NCBI GenBank assembly: GCA_005888755.1 | Contig: VBBQ01000034.1 | Location: 1 to 60,632 of the forward strand | Length of the DNA stretch: 60,632 nucleotides | Reading direction: 5' to 3' | Source of the DNA: Candidatus Bathyarchaeota archaeon | GTDB lineage: Archaea > Thermoproteota > Bathyarchaeia > 40CM-2-53-6 | Shown here: piece by piece, positions 33,981 through 42,800 of the stretch | Layout: every line of letters begins with the position of its first letter | Position numbering within the stretch: position 1 is the first letter of the stretch | Program-made: the position numbers and the translations under genes | Notes under the pieces: generated by a model | Told to the model about the DNA's origin: nothing | What the model saw: only the letters and a program-made list of their open reading frames with translations | Databases searched by the model: none

Positions 33981-34265
33981 ATGGTGAGTCGAATGAGATT
34001 GGTTGATCTGTTTCAGTCGAAGGCTCAGGTCCGGTTGGTCGAGCATCTATTGCAAAATCGTCAGAAGGTCTTCAACCAGGCAGGGCTCGCTCGAGTGCTT
34101 GACGTGTCACCCTCGACTGTTGCGAGGATCGCTGAGCCGTTGGTGAAGTCGAAAATCTTGCTTTTTGAGAGGTATGAGAAGGGGATGAAGATTTTCGCGT
34201 TCAACCAGGAGGAACCCGCAGCCCGGAGCCTCGTCGAGTTTTACGAGAAGATCAGCGGGCTTTGA
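33981..34265 (+). CDS. Winged-helix transcriptional regulator (hypothetical)
   Basis: A 94-residue protein consisting of one winged helix: QSKAQVRLVEHLLQNRQKVFN, then QAGLARVLDVSPSTVARIAEPL (recognition-helix area) and a wing SKILLFERYEKGMKIFAFNQ. The start at 33981 is the first of three closely spaced candidates (ATG, GTG, ATG). It follows the UMP kinase by 2 nt. Regulation of pyrimidine genes or of the adjacent pilin is possible, but nothing in the sequence shows a target. It ends exactly beside the pilin stop on the other strand. Confidence 0.8.
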   Translation: MVSRMRLVDLFQSKAQVRLVEHLLQNRQKVFNQAGLARVLDVSPSTVARIAEPLVKSKILLFERYEKGMKIFAFNQEEPAARSLVEFYEKISGL

Positions 34266-34748
34266 TCAGGAGTATCTTACTACGGAGTATGAGAACTGGC
34301 TGCCCCTGCTGGACAACAGGGTTATCGTGTAGGAGTTTCCTACGGTGAAGGTGAACGCCCCTCCGGTATTTGTGCAGCTGCAACCGGATATCAGGATCTG
34401 CGCCTGACCTAATGTTGTCGGAGTTATCGAAGGAGGGCCGGTCCACGACGTCTTCGCGTACTGGCTAGTATTCGAGTTCGTCACATAGTAGCTTACGAGA
34501 CTGATCGGGGTGCCACCTGTGTTTCGTAGGTACAGGGTTACGTTGTAGGTTGGGTTGTTCGGCCCGAAGCTGGAGAACTCTAGGTTGAGGGCTTCCTTCT
34601 GGAGATTCGGCGCCCGTGTTAGGGCTCCGAAGAGTCCTGTTGCGTATACGAATACCATTACCGAGGCGGCTACGACTATGACGACCATCAGAAGTGAAGC
34701 GAGTATAGTGTCAATGCCCTTCTTGCTCCTAACTAGTCTTCGAAACAT
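34266..34748 (-). CDS. Type IV pilin/archaellin-like secreted protein
   Basis: A 160-residue protein with a class III signal: MFRRLVRSKKG, then IDTILASLLMVVIVVAASVM, i.e. a prepilin-peptidase site after KKG and a hydrophobic N-terminal helix. The mature part is beta-rich (NVTLYLRNTGGTPISLVSYYV) with a CSCTNTGG stretch that may form a disulfide. No other pilus genes are adjacent, so it would depend on a system elsewhere. GAGGAGA precedes the ATG as a ribosome-binding site. Confidence 0.82.
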   Translation of the reverse strand: MFRRLVRSKKGIDTILASLLMVVIVVAASVMVFVYATGLFGALTRAPNLQKEALNLEFSSFGPNNPTYNVTLYLRNTGGTPISLVSYYVTNSNTSQYAKTSWTGPPSITPTTLGQAQILISGCSCTNTGGAFTFTVGNSYTITLLSSRGSQFSYSVVRYS

Positions 34749-34789
34749 GGTCTCCTCGCACCTCTAGAGATAGGTCGGCAAGAATCATT

Positions 34790-35043
34790 GAACGTGGGCG
34801 TGGTCAAATGCTTCTATCGTAACCTACCCCAATGCAACAGGGTAACACCTGTTGGGCAAGTCTCATCCACAAAGGAAAGCGTGTCCTCTTCAGGGCTGGA
34901 GTGTGCGCTGGTTCGGTCTGGAGAAGGGTTCCTGGGCCGGTTTCACGAAGGAAAGAGGCACCGGTGGGAGCGCGTGAACGTGGGAAACTCGGCGTTTCAT
35001 GAAGGGCGGGGCGCAGGAAAAAAGACTACCCAAGAGGGGTCAC
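34790..35043. ncRNA. Candidate structured RNA in the pilin-AlkD gap
   Basis: About 250 nt with no good coding frame, GC-rich and full of pairings: CAACAGG-GTAACA-CCTGTTG (34835-34854), CCGGT/ACCGG around TTCACGAAGGAAAGAGG, TGCGC near 34910 with GCGCA near 35012, and TGAACG with CGTTTCA. It ends in copy B of the 49-nt element. I recognise no RNase P or SRP signature. Strand is undecided: on the minus strand the element ends with a hairpin and T6. Confidence 0.25.
34995..35043. repeat. Conserved 49-nt intergenic element, copy B
   Basis: Pairs in alignment with 17096-17144. It contains TTTC-TGAAGGG, GGAAAAA, GACTACCC and GTCAC, and can fold GAC-TA-CCC-AAGA-GGG-GTC. Read on the minus strand, the stem is followed by TTTTTT, and a T-rich tract (35050-35110) lies upstream of it, downstream of AlkD; this could act as the AlkD terminator. 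Confidence 0.5.
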
Positions 35044-35145
35044 ATAATAGTTAGCAGAAAAAAAATAGTTACAAGAAAAGAATAGTACGGAAAAACAAAT
35101 GTTAGGGAAAGAACAGGCTGTGAAGGAGTGCTCCCCACCCTAACG

Positions 35146-35829
35146 CTACTTGTTTTCCCGGAGCCTCTTTAGGACTTGAGGGCTTTTCAGCTCTCGAAGA
35201 GCATCCGAGGCAATCCATTTCGCAGCCCCCGAGTCGATTTTCTGAATCTTGAGAGCGGTTGAGACCGCGGCCTTGTTGAGTTTCAGATTGCGCTTGCCTA
35301 TCTGTCTCAAGGACCAGTTTACTGCCTTCTTGACGAAGTTTCTACTGTCAGATGCTCCACCGATTACGACGGGCAGGAAGTCGAGGAAGACCTTGTCTTT
35401 TGCCTCTTTGTCGTGGACTGCTAGTTCGGCCATCAGGACGAATCCCGCTCTCTTCACGAACTCCTCTTCGCGCTTACACCAGTCCTTCGCCTTCGCCACC
35501 GCGAAGGGTGTCTTGTCGAACAGGTTCCCGCAAGACCCGTCGACGACATCCCATGAATCAAAGTCGCGGACCCACTTGTCCATTTGATCTATGGTCACCT
35601 CGTCAGGATCGTCGACCATCGTCGCTAGGAGTCTCGCGTCGTGTAGCCCGGTCTCCCAGAGCCTCATTGCCAATAGATGATCACGTCCAACCGTGCGGGC
35701 TAGAGCTCTGAGCTTTGGAACAGAAACCCCGAATGAATTGCTCGACTGGATCCCGAACCGTGCCATACCTTCTACAGCCTTGGGATCGCCCATCGACCTC
35801 AGCCGATCGACAATCTGTTTGACTTCCAA
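35146..35829 (-). CDS. AlkD-like DNA alkylation repair protein
   Basis: A 227-residue HEAT-like-repeat protein of the AlkC/AlkD superfamily: VEGMARFGIQSSNSFGVSVPKLRAL, then LWETGLHDARLLATMVDDPDEV, WVRDFDSWDVVDGSCGNLF and KKAVNWSLRQIGKRNLKLNKAA. The WDVVD aspartate and the VNWSLRQIGKRN region are hallmarks. Such proteins excise positively charged alkylated bases. It is 9 nt from a methyltransferase gene on the same strand. The T-rich tract on the minus strand after its stop probably ends transcription. Confidence 0.88.
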   Translation of the reverse strand: MEVKQIVDRLRSMGDPKAVEGMARFGIQSSNSFGVSVPKLRALARTVGRDHLLAMRLWETGLHDARLLATMVDDPDEVTIDQMDKWVRDFDSWDVVDGSCGNLFDKTPFAVAKAKDWCKREEEFVKRAGFVLMAELAVHDKEAKDKVFLDFLPVVIGGASDSRNFVKKAVNWSLRQIGKRNLKLNKAAVSTALKIQKIDSGAAKWIASDALRELKSPQVLKRLRENK

Positions 35830-35838
35830 AGGCCGAAA

Positions 35839-36513
35839 CTACTCCCGCCAGGACAGAGCGGGTCCGCTTCTCTTGTACAGGAAGACAAGCCAGAAACGAG
35901 ACTTGGCCTTGTTAGCCTGCTGGAAACCGCTCTCAGAAAGAAGCTGGTCGATCGAACGCAGCGGATGAAGGTACAGCCGGAAACCACTCTTTCTCAACTT
36001 CTCAACTAGATTGATCAACGCTGCTCCTATCTTCATGGCTGGTTTCATCAGTCCTTCGTCCCGTGGGACAACAAAGCCCAACAATTCCTTTGAAGAATCA
36101 GAAGCGGTCTTCAGAAGAGCATCTGCGTCAGGATAGCAGCAGAGGACCTTGTCCATCACGACAACATCGGAGGCAGGTTGACGAGTCGAGGCTGCGTTAG
36201 AGACTTCGAACCTTGCTCGATCCTGCAAGCCGGACTCTTTGGCGAACTCGTTTGCTTCATGAATCGCGGCTGACGAGAGGTCGACGCCCAGGCAAGAAAC
36301 CGCTCCGGATCTGATTGTTTCCAGCGCGAAGAAGCCTGTTCCACACCCGATCTCCAGGACAGTCTTTCCAACTAGGCCGTTCTTGGAGATGAAATCGAGT
36401 AGAACTTGGCTGCTGGCGGTGAGGCCGTTCGACTTGTACTTGCAGCAACGGTCGTGGGCTAGATCGTCAAACGTCTCGGCGATTCCTTTCTCGTGAGAGG
36501 GCACCGAGGACAT
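35839..36513 (-). CDS. Class I SAM-dependent methyltransferase
   Basis: A 224-residue Rossmann-fold methyltransferase: motif I VLEIGCGTGFFALE, acidic loop LGVDLSSAAIHEA, motif II/III DVVVMDKVLCCYPDADALL and a late RSIDQLLSESGFQ. N-terminal FDDLAHDRCC contains two cysteines. The arrangement resembles the Mg-protoporphyrin O-methyltransferase-like group, but substrates of such proteins vary. It starts 3 nt after a small gene that accompanies the serine protease. Confidence 0.87.
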   Translation of the reverse strand: MSSVPSHEKGIAETFDDLAHDRCCKYKSNGLTASSQVLLDFISKNGLVGKTVLEIGCGTGFFALETIRSGAVSCLGVDLSSAAIHEANEFAKESGLQDRARFEVSNAASTRQPASDVVVMDKVLCCYPDADALLKTASDSSKELLGFVVPRDEGLMKPAMKIGAALINLVEKLRKSGFRLYLHPLRSIDQLLSESGFQQANKAKSRFWLVFLYKRSGPALSWRE

Positions 36514-36516
36514 GTT

Positions 36517-36756
36517 TCAATCGGGGTCCTGCTTCGAGAACTTCCCGGTGACCAGAAACACAACATCAGCTTCCGGCGAGACTGTTTTCAGTACGTCTCG
36601 CACTCTATTCCGGATATCCTGGGAGTCTACTTCGAGATAGACCGTAAGTCGGCCCTTTGGAACTCCTATCCCGCTGACCCCCGGAAGTTGTAATATCTGG
36701 GAGGATACTTTTCGCTTCAGAGCCCGAGGATCAGGAGGAGTCTTGGGCGGGGCCAA
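36517..36756 (-). CDS. Small protein homologous to the N-terminal domain of the neighbouring protease
   Basis: A 79-residue protein with no family I know by name. Its core LPGVSGIGVPKGRLTVYLEV resembles the protease prodomain (IVGVGIGKK ... DAVRVYVNRKFP): both have a V-x-G-(V/I)-G-(V/I) strand followed by an R-V/L-x-V-Y-(L/V) strand. It lies 41 nt downstream of the protease gene and 3 nt upstream of the methyltransferase gene. A pro-region or inhibitor-like partner of the protease is a guess from that resemblance. Confidence 0.7.
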   Translation of the reverse strand: MAPPKTPPDPRALKRKVSSQILQLPGVSGIGVPKGRLTVYLEVDSQDIRNRVRDVLKTVSPEADVVFLVTGKFSKQDPD

Positions 36757-36797
36757 CTCTCTCAGATCTAGGGGTTTCGGCGGTCTTTCACTTGAAC

Positions 36798-37799
36798 CTA
36801 TCCTGCAAGCTGGATCTGAAGCGCGGTTAGAACGTCAGAGATGTGGTTGGCTATGGTCGACTTCGGTGAGCCGCCGAAGAGCAGCCCGGTCGCTCTGCCC
36901 AACCCTCTGTCTACTATCAGCGAGCCAGAGTCTCCTGCATCCGAGAACATCTGCCCCTGGTCTGGAGCGATAAGAATCTGCCCCTGAAACGTCAAGGTCC
37001 CGATATCGTATTGTATGTTGACGTCTGCGCTTATGTCCAGCACGGACCCTGTCGTGTAGCCTGTTGTCCGGCCGACTTTGTGGACTTTCATCCCGTCCGT
37101 AGCATCGATGGGGGAGGTGGTTGCGAGCTTGCCCACCTTCGGGAGGATGGTGGGGTCTGCGGTGATGGTCTTGTCGATAGCGGCTATGGCACAGTCCACG
37201 CTGTTGTTTCCGCGAGGCGAAAGGGATACGGCTTTGGATAGGATCGCGACCTTGTCTGTTGTCTGATTTCCCTTGTCCAATAAAGCGGGTTGGAAGATGG
37301 CGGTTCCGACGGGGAACTTGTCTTCGTTGGCGAGTACGTGGTTGTTGCTCAGTATGTATTGGGCGCCTCCACTCCTGACGATCGCGCCTAGCGTCCCTGC
37401 CTCGACCATATTCCCGATTGGCGGAGGGCCGATAGAGATTCCTGGTAGGATAGGCCGCCAGCGATCTCTCGGGGTAGGCGCGGGCATCATGGCGAAGGCC
37501 TTGAACCGGCCTGTTTCAACCACGTCCGTCGGGATGCCCCGTATTGCAGGGGGCACCAGTTGTGGTTGTGGGATCTGAGCCTTTGGAAATTTCCTGTTCA
37601 CGTAAACTCGAACCGCGTCCATGCCTGTCGGCTGCCCGCCCTTGATCTTCTTCCCGATTCCTACGCCGACAATGTTGAGGTCCAGCTGGTAGGAGACCGC
37701 TCTAGTCGAGTAGGCGGCCCTGGCGCTGTCGGTCAAAAAGCGGGTAGCAGCTTCCTTTTTTGCCGATGACAGTTGGGGAGGAATGTTTTCGCGGTTCAT
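36798..37799 (-). CDS. Trypsin-like serine protease with an N-terminal GVGIG domain
   Basis: A 333-residue protein. Residues 31-100 hold a small alpha/beta prodomain (NIVGVGIGKK ... AVRVYVNRK). Residues 130-330 are a chymotrypsin fold with triad candidates H154 (LSNNHVLAN), D202 (SVDCAIAAID) and S291 (SDAGDSGSLIV). No signal peptide is evident, so it may be cytoplasmic or leave by another route. Such GDSGSL proteases appear in both bacteria and archaea. Followed by a stand-alone copy of the prodomain. Confidence 0.85.
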   Translation of the reverse strand: MNRENIPPQLSSAKKEAATRFLTDSARAAYSTRAVSYQLDLNIVGVGIGKKIKGGQPTGMDAVRVYVNRKFPKAQIPQPQLVPPAIRGIPTDVVETGRFKAFAMMPAPTPRDRWRPILPGISIGPPPIGNMVEAGTLGAIVRSGGAQYILSNNHVLANEDKFPVGTAIFQPALLDKGNQTTDKVAILSKAVSLSPRGNNSVDCAIAAIDKTITADPTILPKVGKLATTSPIDATDGMKVHKVGRTTGYTTGSVLDISADVNIQYDIGTLTFQGQILIAPDQGQMFSDAGDSGSLIVDRGLGRATGLLFGGSPKSTIANHISDVLTALQIQLAG

Positions 37800-38215
37800 A
37801 AAATCGGAAAATGGGCCGTCTGCTGATTAAGACTTCGTTTACATTCCATATCTTCTAGTCGGAAGCAAGGCCAGGATTTCAGGCTGAAAAAAGTATGGAA
37901 ATTGTTAGCGGACTCCCATTCTCAGAGACAATTTGCGATTTACACGAAAATGTGTATCTTGCAGATGCAATCCCTCGTTTCTTGCATCGATATATTCAAG
38001 GTCTGACACCTGACGGAGTAATCACTCCTCTACTATCTAACAACGTGCTCGATCACTTCGCGTTACCAGTAATATACTGTCAGACGCAAAACTCGGAAAG
38101 TCTAGAATCACCGATCATTTTCTTGACAACTCGGACCCTCCCAATGATAGCATGTGCAACTCGATCTGCGAATGAATTTCATACCAAACCCTCGGGCTAC
38201 GAGCAGTTCCCGACC
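37800..38215 (+). other. Upstream region of the ParA gene, AT-richer, coding status unclear
   Basis: The ParA frame stays open to an ATG at 37895, adding 107 residues with no resemblance to ParA and visibly AT-richer base use. The ParA Walker A motif starts 8 residues after the ATG at 38216, the normal family N-terminus. I read this region as a spacer with promoter, and the open frame as chance or an older fused domain. Confidence 0.45.
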
Positions 38216-38965
38216 ATGATCCTAAGCTTCGCAAACAACAAAGGAGGAACCGGCAAGACCACAACGGCCGTCAACCTCGCCACCGCGCTGGCACAACTAG
38301 GACGAAAAGTACTGCTCGTCGATCTGGATCCACAAGGAAGCACCACGGTCAGCCTCGGCTTCCAAAAATCCAAACTACTCTACACAGTTTACGATGCACT
38401 CGCCCAGTCGAAAAGGATCGCTAGTAATCTGGATCTTGCGGGAGCAGAGGTCGAACTATCCTCGATCCCCGGCCGCGAATTCGTCCTGAGAGAGGCGCTC
38501 GCCGTCGCTAGGCACAAGTACGACGCGATCCTGATCGATTGCCCACCGAACATCGGAATTCTGACCGTGAACGCGATCGTGGCATGCGACCTCATGATCG
38601 TCCCCGTGCAATCCGAGTTCTTGTCGATGGACGGGCTTCCGACACTGTTGAAGTTCATGCGAATCGTGAAGTCGAGAGCTAAGACTGATTTCGACTATCG
38701 AATACTACTCACGCTCTTTGACAAGAGAACGGGTCTGTCGAAGAAGGTCGTTCAGCAGCTCAGGACCTCGTTCGGCGACCACATACTCAAGATCGTCATC
38801 CCACGATCTATACGCATGGCCGAAGCCCCGAGCAAAGGAATACCCGGGATAATCTATAGTCCAAGGAACAGTGCCTCAGAGGAGTACAGGCGGCTCACGA
38901 AGGAGTTGCTTGAGGGATCCCTTGCTGACACCGTTCTGACCAAACTCGGATCTACAGCAGACTGA
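38216..38965 (+). CDS. ParA/Soj/MinD-type ATPase
   Basis: Deviant-Walker ATPase, 249 residues from ATG 38216. NNKGGTGKTTTAVNLATAL is the KGGxGKT P-loop; LLVDLDPQGSTT, AILIDCPPNIG and VPVQSEFLSMDGL complete the family. A chromosome- or cell-position role is typical, but ParA homologues also position other cargo. No ParB with an HTH is adjacent; the next gene, 6 nt downstream, encodes a membrane protein, suggesting membrane-linked cargo. A longer start at 37895 is possible. Confidence 0.9.
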   Translation: MILSFANNKGGTGKTTTAVNLATALAQLGRKVLLVDLDPQGSTTVSLGFQKSKLLYTVYDALAQSKRIASNLDLAGAEVELSSIPGREFVLREALAVARHKYDAILIDCPPNIGILTVNAIVACDLMIVPVQSEFLSMDGLPTLLKFMRIVKSRAKTDFDYRILLTLFDKRTGLSKKVVQQLRTSFGDHILKIVIPRSIRMAEAPSKGIPGIIYSPRNSASEEYRRLTKELLEGSLADTVLTKLGSTAD

Positions 38966-38971
38966 TCATAC

Positions 38972-39643
38972 TTGTCGACTGGCGTCAAGAGAAAGCGAAG
39001 GCCAGCGCAGAAAGGAGTACAAGCAGTTTTCACGCCTAGCACTAATTGGAGGGGAAGAGCCCAGCTCACCCTCGGGCTGATTGCGATGGGGGCTGGCACA
39101 GCATCATGGATCTATACTACTCGGGCGCTCGGAGGATTCGGACTCGGCAACCTAATACCATGGAACGCATTGGCTTCCGCTCTTCTTCTCCCCATCTCCA
39201 TTCCGTTATTGATCGGGGGAGTGGGTCTCTGCACCTACTTTCTCGCAATGAGGAGAACATGGCGAGCAAGCAACCGGATCGAATCCGCCCTGTACGAGCT
39301 CGAAGCGCTGGTCGGTCAAAAGAACGTCGCGCCAGGATCTTCCTTGGATGGACGCGGATTCCCTGAAGTGAAGACCAGGAAACGTTCATTCCACCTACCT
39401 TCACTCAGCGTGGTGTCAAAGTCCGTTGCGATTGCGCTTGTAGAGGCTGTACTACTGATCATTATCTACGGCGGGCTTGTGCGAGAATACGCTTCGAACG
39501 TCAACATGCAGAACTGGGTCCAGACCAACTTCGCCCCAGGCATCTACTTCCTAAACTACAACGCAGTCCTGGTTCTTGCCGGGCTCCTAGGGGTCCTGAT
39601 TTTTCAGCTCCTGCCAAGGAAGCTTCAACCCAAGAAGGTCTAA
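38972..39643 (+). CDS. Membrane protein, partner of ParA (hypothetical)
   Basis: A 223-residue protein with a basic N-terminus (STGVKRKRRPAQKG) and four hydrophobic stretches: LTLGLIAMGAGTASWIY, ASALLLPISIPLLIGGVGLC, AIALVEAVLLIIIYGG and AVLVLAGLLGVLIFQLL. A charged loop of about 70 residues lies between TM2 and TM3. TTG start at 38972. No family is recognised; its tight linkage to ParA is the only functional clue. Confidence 0.75.
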   Translation: MSTGVKRKRRPAQKGVQAVFTPSTNWRGRAQLTLGLIAMGAGTASWIYTTRALGGFGLGNLIPWNALASALLLPISIPLLIGGVGLCTYFLAMRRTWRASNRIESALYELEALVGQKNVAPGSSLDGRGFPEVKTRKRSFHLPSLSVVSKSVAIALVEAVLLIIIYGGLVREYASNVNMQNWVQTNFAPGIYFLNYNAVLVLAGLLGVLIFQLLPRKLQPKKV

Positions 39644-39832
39644 AATTAGTCCTGGGGCGCCGAGCAGCGGCCTGAGTCACACGGATACAGCATCGACCCC
39701 TCAACATTGAGAGAGTCAGGACGAACTGTCGTACTTCAAGGGTCAATATCTGGGAAATTCGCTTTCGTAGAAATCTTTGCCCAAACGGGTTCGGAGAAAA
39801 GATGCGGAGAAAGACTTCCCGCCTGTAATTGT

Positions 39833-42800
39833 CTAGGGGGTTACATAGGTGTCAGGTTCTGTCGACAATTTGGCAGGTGAGTTTCTGTCGATCGTTTTCC
39901 TACCGCCCTTGATTATTCGTGGCGCCCACCAGTTGAACCGTTTCATATGTCTCATGATCGACGGAACAAGGTATATCCTGATTACCAAGGCATCCAACAA
40001 GACGACGATAAGGATTGCCAGTCCCAGTTGTTGAAGTAGGAGAATGTGAGAAAGCATCATGGTGCTGAAGGCGCCCGCGGTTACAAGCCCGCACGCCGTA
40101 ATAATCGCCCCTGTACGTTCGACTGCGGTGTCAATGGCTGCATCGTCAGTCAGACCTTTGATCACAAACTCTCTAATTCGCGTAACCAGGAATATGTCAT
40201 AATCAAGCCCTAACCCGACCATAATCACCAAGAGCATAATCGGAAGTATCCACGTTAATTGAGCACCCAGGAGGTTTTGCGAGATCAGCATCACGGCTGC
40301 CATTGCCCAGGATACGCTGAGAAGTATCGTCAGTATGAGACGAAGTGGTGTAAACACTGATCCAAGGGCGAGAAGGAGTACGATAAAGACGCCCACGAGA
40401 ACGAGAATAGTCATGTTAGAATAGTCTGCGCTGGCCGCTCTGGTCAGGTCCGCCAATGATGCTGTTTCACCTCCCACCAGCATTGTGGAAGAGGCTAGGA
40501 GTGGGCTATCCGATTGTAGAGGCCTTACATTAGCCCGGATACTGTTGAGGGTTGCGATGGCTGAGTCAGAATAAGGCTCGCTTGAGAGGACTGCCCAGAC
40601 CATAGCGGATCTGCCGTCTTGACCGAGAAACGGTTTCATGCTGCGAATCATCTGGGCTTGTTCCGCGGATCCTAGCATGTTGAATGTGGAATACGATATT
40701 GGATTCCCCAAGGGATGGGTGGGTCCATAGACCTTGGAGACCCCGGGAATTTGCAGGGTTGAGTTTTCAGCGTAAGAAATGGCGCTCATGGCGGTGACGT
40801 TTATCCAGCCACTTCCATCCAGTTGTATTGGTGTGAGGATTATCGTGTACGTGGGGGTGACCGCTCCGGGTCCGAAGCCCTGAATCATGTTGTTGTAGCC
40901 TGCTCGGCTCTCCAAGGAGTCAGGTATTTGGGCGATGAAGTCGTGGCTCGTTCCGGAGGAGAACACGACGACGGTTGCGGGAACTGAGATCGCCAAGGCT
41001 ATTACGAGTACTATTTTCGAGTGACGGGCTGTGAACCCTGCAGCCTTGGCATAGTATCCTTTCTTACGTTCACTCTTTTCCTTCTTGGCATTAAGGTGTC
41101 CCGGCCAGAAGAGGCGGTCACCGAAGACCATCAAAGCCGCTGGGACGAGAGTGAGGGCTACGAGTAGAGCTATGGATATTCCTAGCATCACTGCCAAACC
41201 GATTGATCGGAGCATTCCGAAACTCGCAACTGCCAGGGTTCCGAAGGCAAGGACAACCGTTGCTCCGCTTGTGACGATGCTCTCTCCCGCCCATGCTAGG
41301 GACCGCTCGACTGCTTCCTTCTTGTCGCGGCCCAGTTTCCTCTCTTCGGCGAATCTGCTGATGAGGAAGATGCAGTAATCGGTGCCCGCCCCCAACATCG
41401 CTATGGGCATGAGAGTCAGAACGAGAAAGTGGACGCTGGTCACGTAGGACCCTACAAGGTAGACCAGGCCGAAGGCTACGCCTACTGAGAGGCCTATGGC
41501 TGAGATAGGCAAGAGAGGAGCTGTAAGGGAGCCAAAGAAGAGTCCTATGATGAGAATTATGAGAACAATGGTTACGGGGTCGATGCGCTCTATGTCGTTC
41601 ACGGATTCTGTTTCGAGATCATAATTGAACGCGGGAGCACCTGTTACATAGATGGCCAGGTTTTGGCCCGAGAGTCTGTTGGCAACGGCTACATCATCTC
41701 TTATTTGTTGGATGCTGTTTCTGGGGTCGGGGCCTGAGTTGTTGAAGTCGAGAATTACAAGCATGGTGTTGTTGTCAGCAGAAACGAACTGGTCGTAGAC
41801 ATCTCGGCTCGGCTGAACAGGATATGAAGAGACACTGCCTTCATGAAGGATTCTGGTGGCGAGCTTTGAAACGCTTGCGAAGCTTGGCGAGGGACCGAGA
41901 TCGTAGATCTCTCCAATCGTACCGTATTGGCTGGTGTCGGTTCCCGTGGTACTGAGGAAGCTAGAAACGGTGAATGCGCGCAGTCCTGTGGCGTCGTTCC
42001 AATAGTCAGGATGGCTGCATGGAAAGCAGTAGAGATTGAAGTACTTGGCTACGGAAACAAAGAGACTCTTAGACTGCGGGTCCAGAGTGGACGACTCAAA
42101 ATAGCGGGAGGTTATGTTGTAGTAGGATGGCTGGTTTTGAAGCCCAAGGTTGCCCTTGGTGACGTTTTGGGCCCGAAGTAACGGGGAACCCTGAATCGTT
42201 AGTTGATAGACATTGTACTGGGATGACGTGTCGAAGGATTCGTTCCAAGACTGGTAGAATAGGTTGTAATAGCTCTTGATGAGAGGGACGAACGTTTTCG
42301 GTACCTGGCTTGTTATCAGGGGCCAACTTGACGCGTTTGCCTTTTGGTTGTACTGAGCCACTTGGGTCCCACTAACGCGAAAGGGCCCCTGGCTTACGAT
42401 CTTCGACCATTGATCGACATAGATGCTCGCTGTGCCATATTCCAGGCTCGCAACCAGAGCAGTCGCATTCTCTGACTTGTAGAGCTGGGAGTTTACGACG
42501 CTGGTGTAGCCGAGAATTTGTTTGAAGTATATGTCGTAGATGTTCGTAATGTTGCTAATGTTACTCAATGCAGGGTCCTCTTGGAGAGTCCTGTTGAGTG
42601 TAATAGCGAAGTTCCTCGCATCGACTCCTCTAACATCCTCGCCAGTTATCACCACCAGTCCACTTTCTCCCTGACTAATCTGGAACTCTTTGCTGACCAG
42701 ATCGTGGGCCATACTGGACTCGCTGTTCTTTGGGTTGAAACTGGTCTCACTGTATACTATGACGTTCTGCACTTGAAGAAGAGCCGGGACACTCGCGCCA

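Noticed and set aside
34788-35054. An 88-codon plus-strand frame
   Set aside because: It covers the structured intergenic region and the 49-nt element; composition has no protein-like pattern and it ends in the conserved hairpin, so RNA structure explains the region better.
34860-35070. RNase P or SRP RNA
   Set aside because: GGAAACTC near 34983 and AGCAGAAA near 35053 recall RNase P cores, but the conserved ACAGAAA and matching P4 pairing are absent; the SRP helix-8 GGAAGG-AGCA motif is also missing.
37895-38215. N-terminal extension of ParA
   Set aside because: The normal ParA start is the ATG right before the Walker A motif at 38216; the extension is AT-rich and unlike any ParA, though I left it as a possible start.
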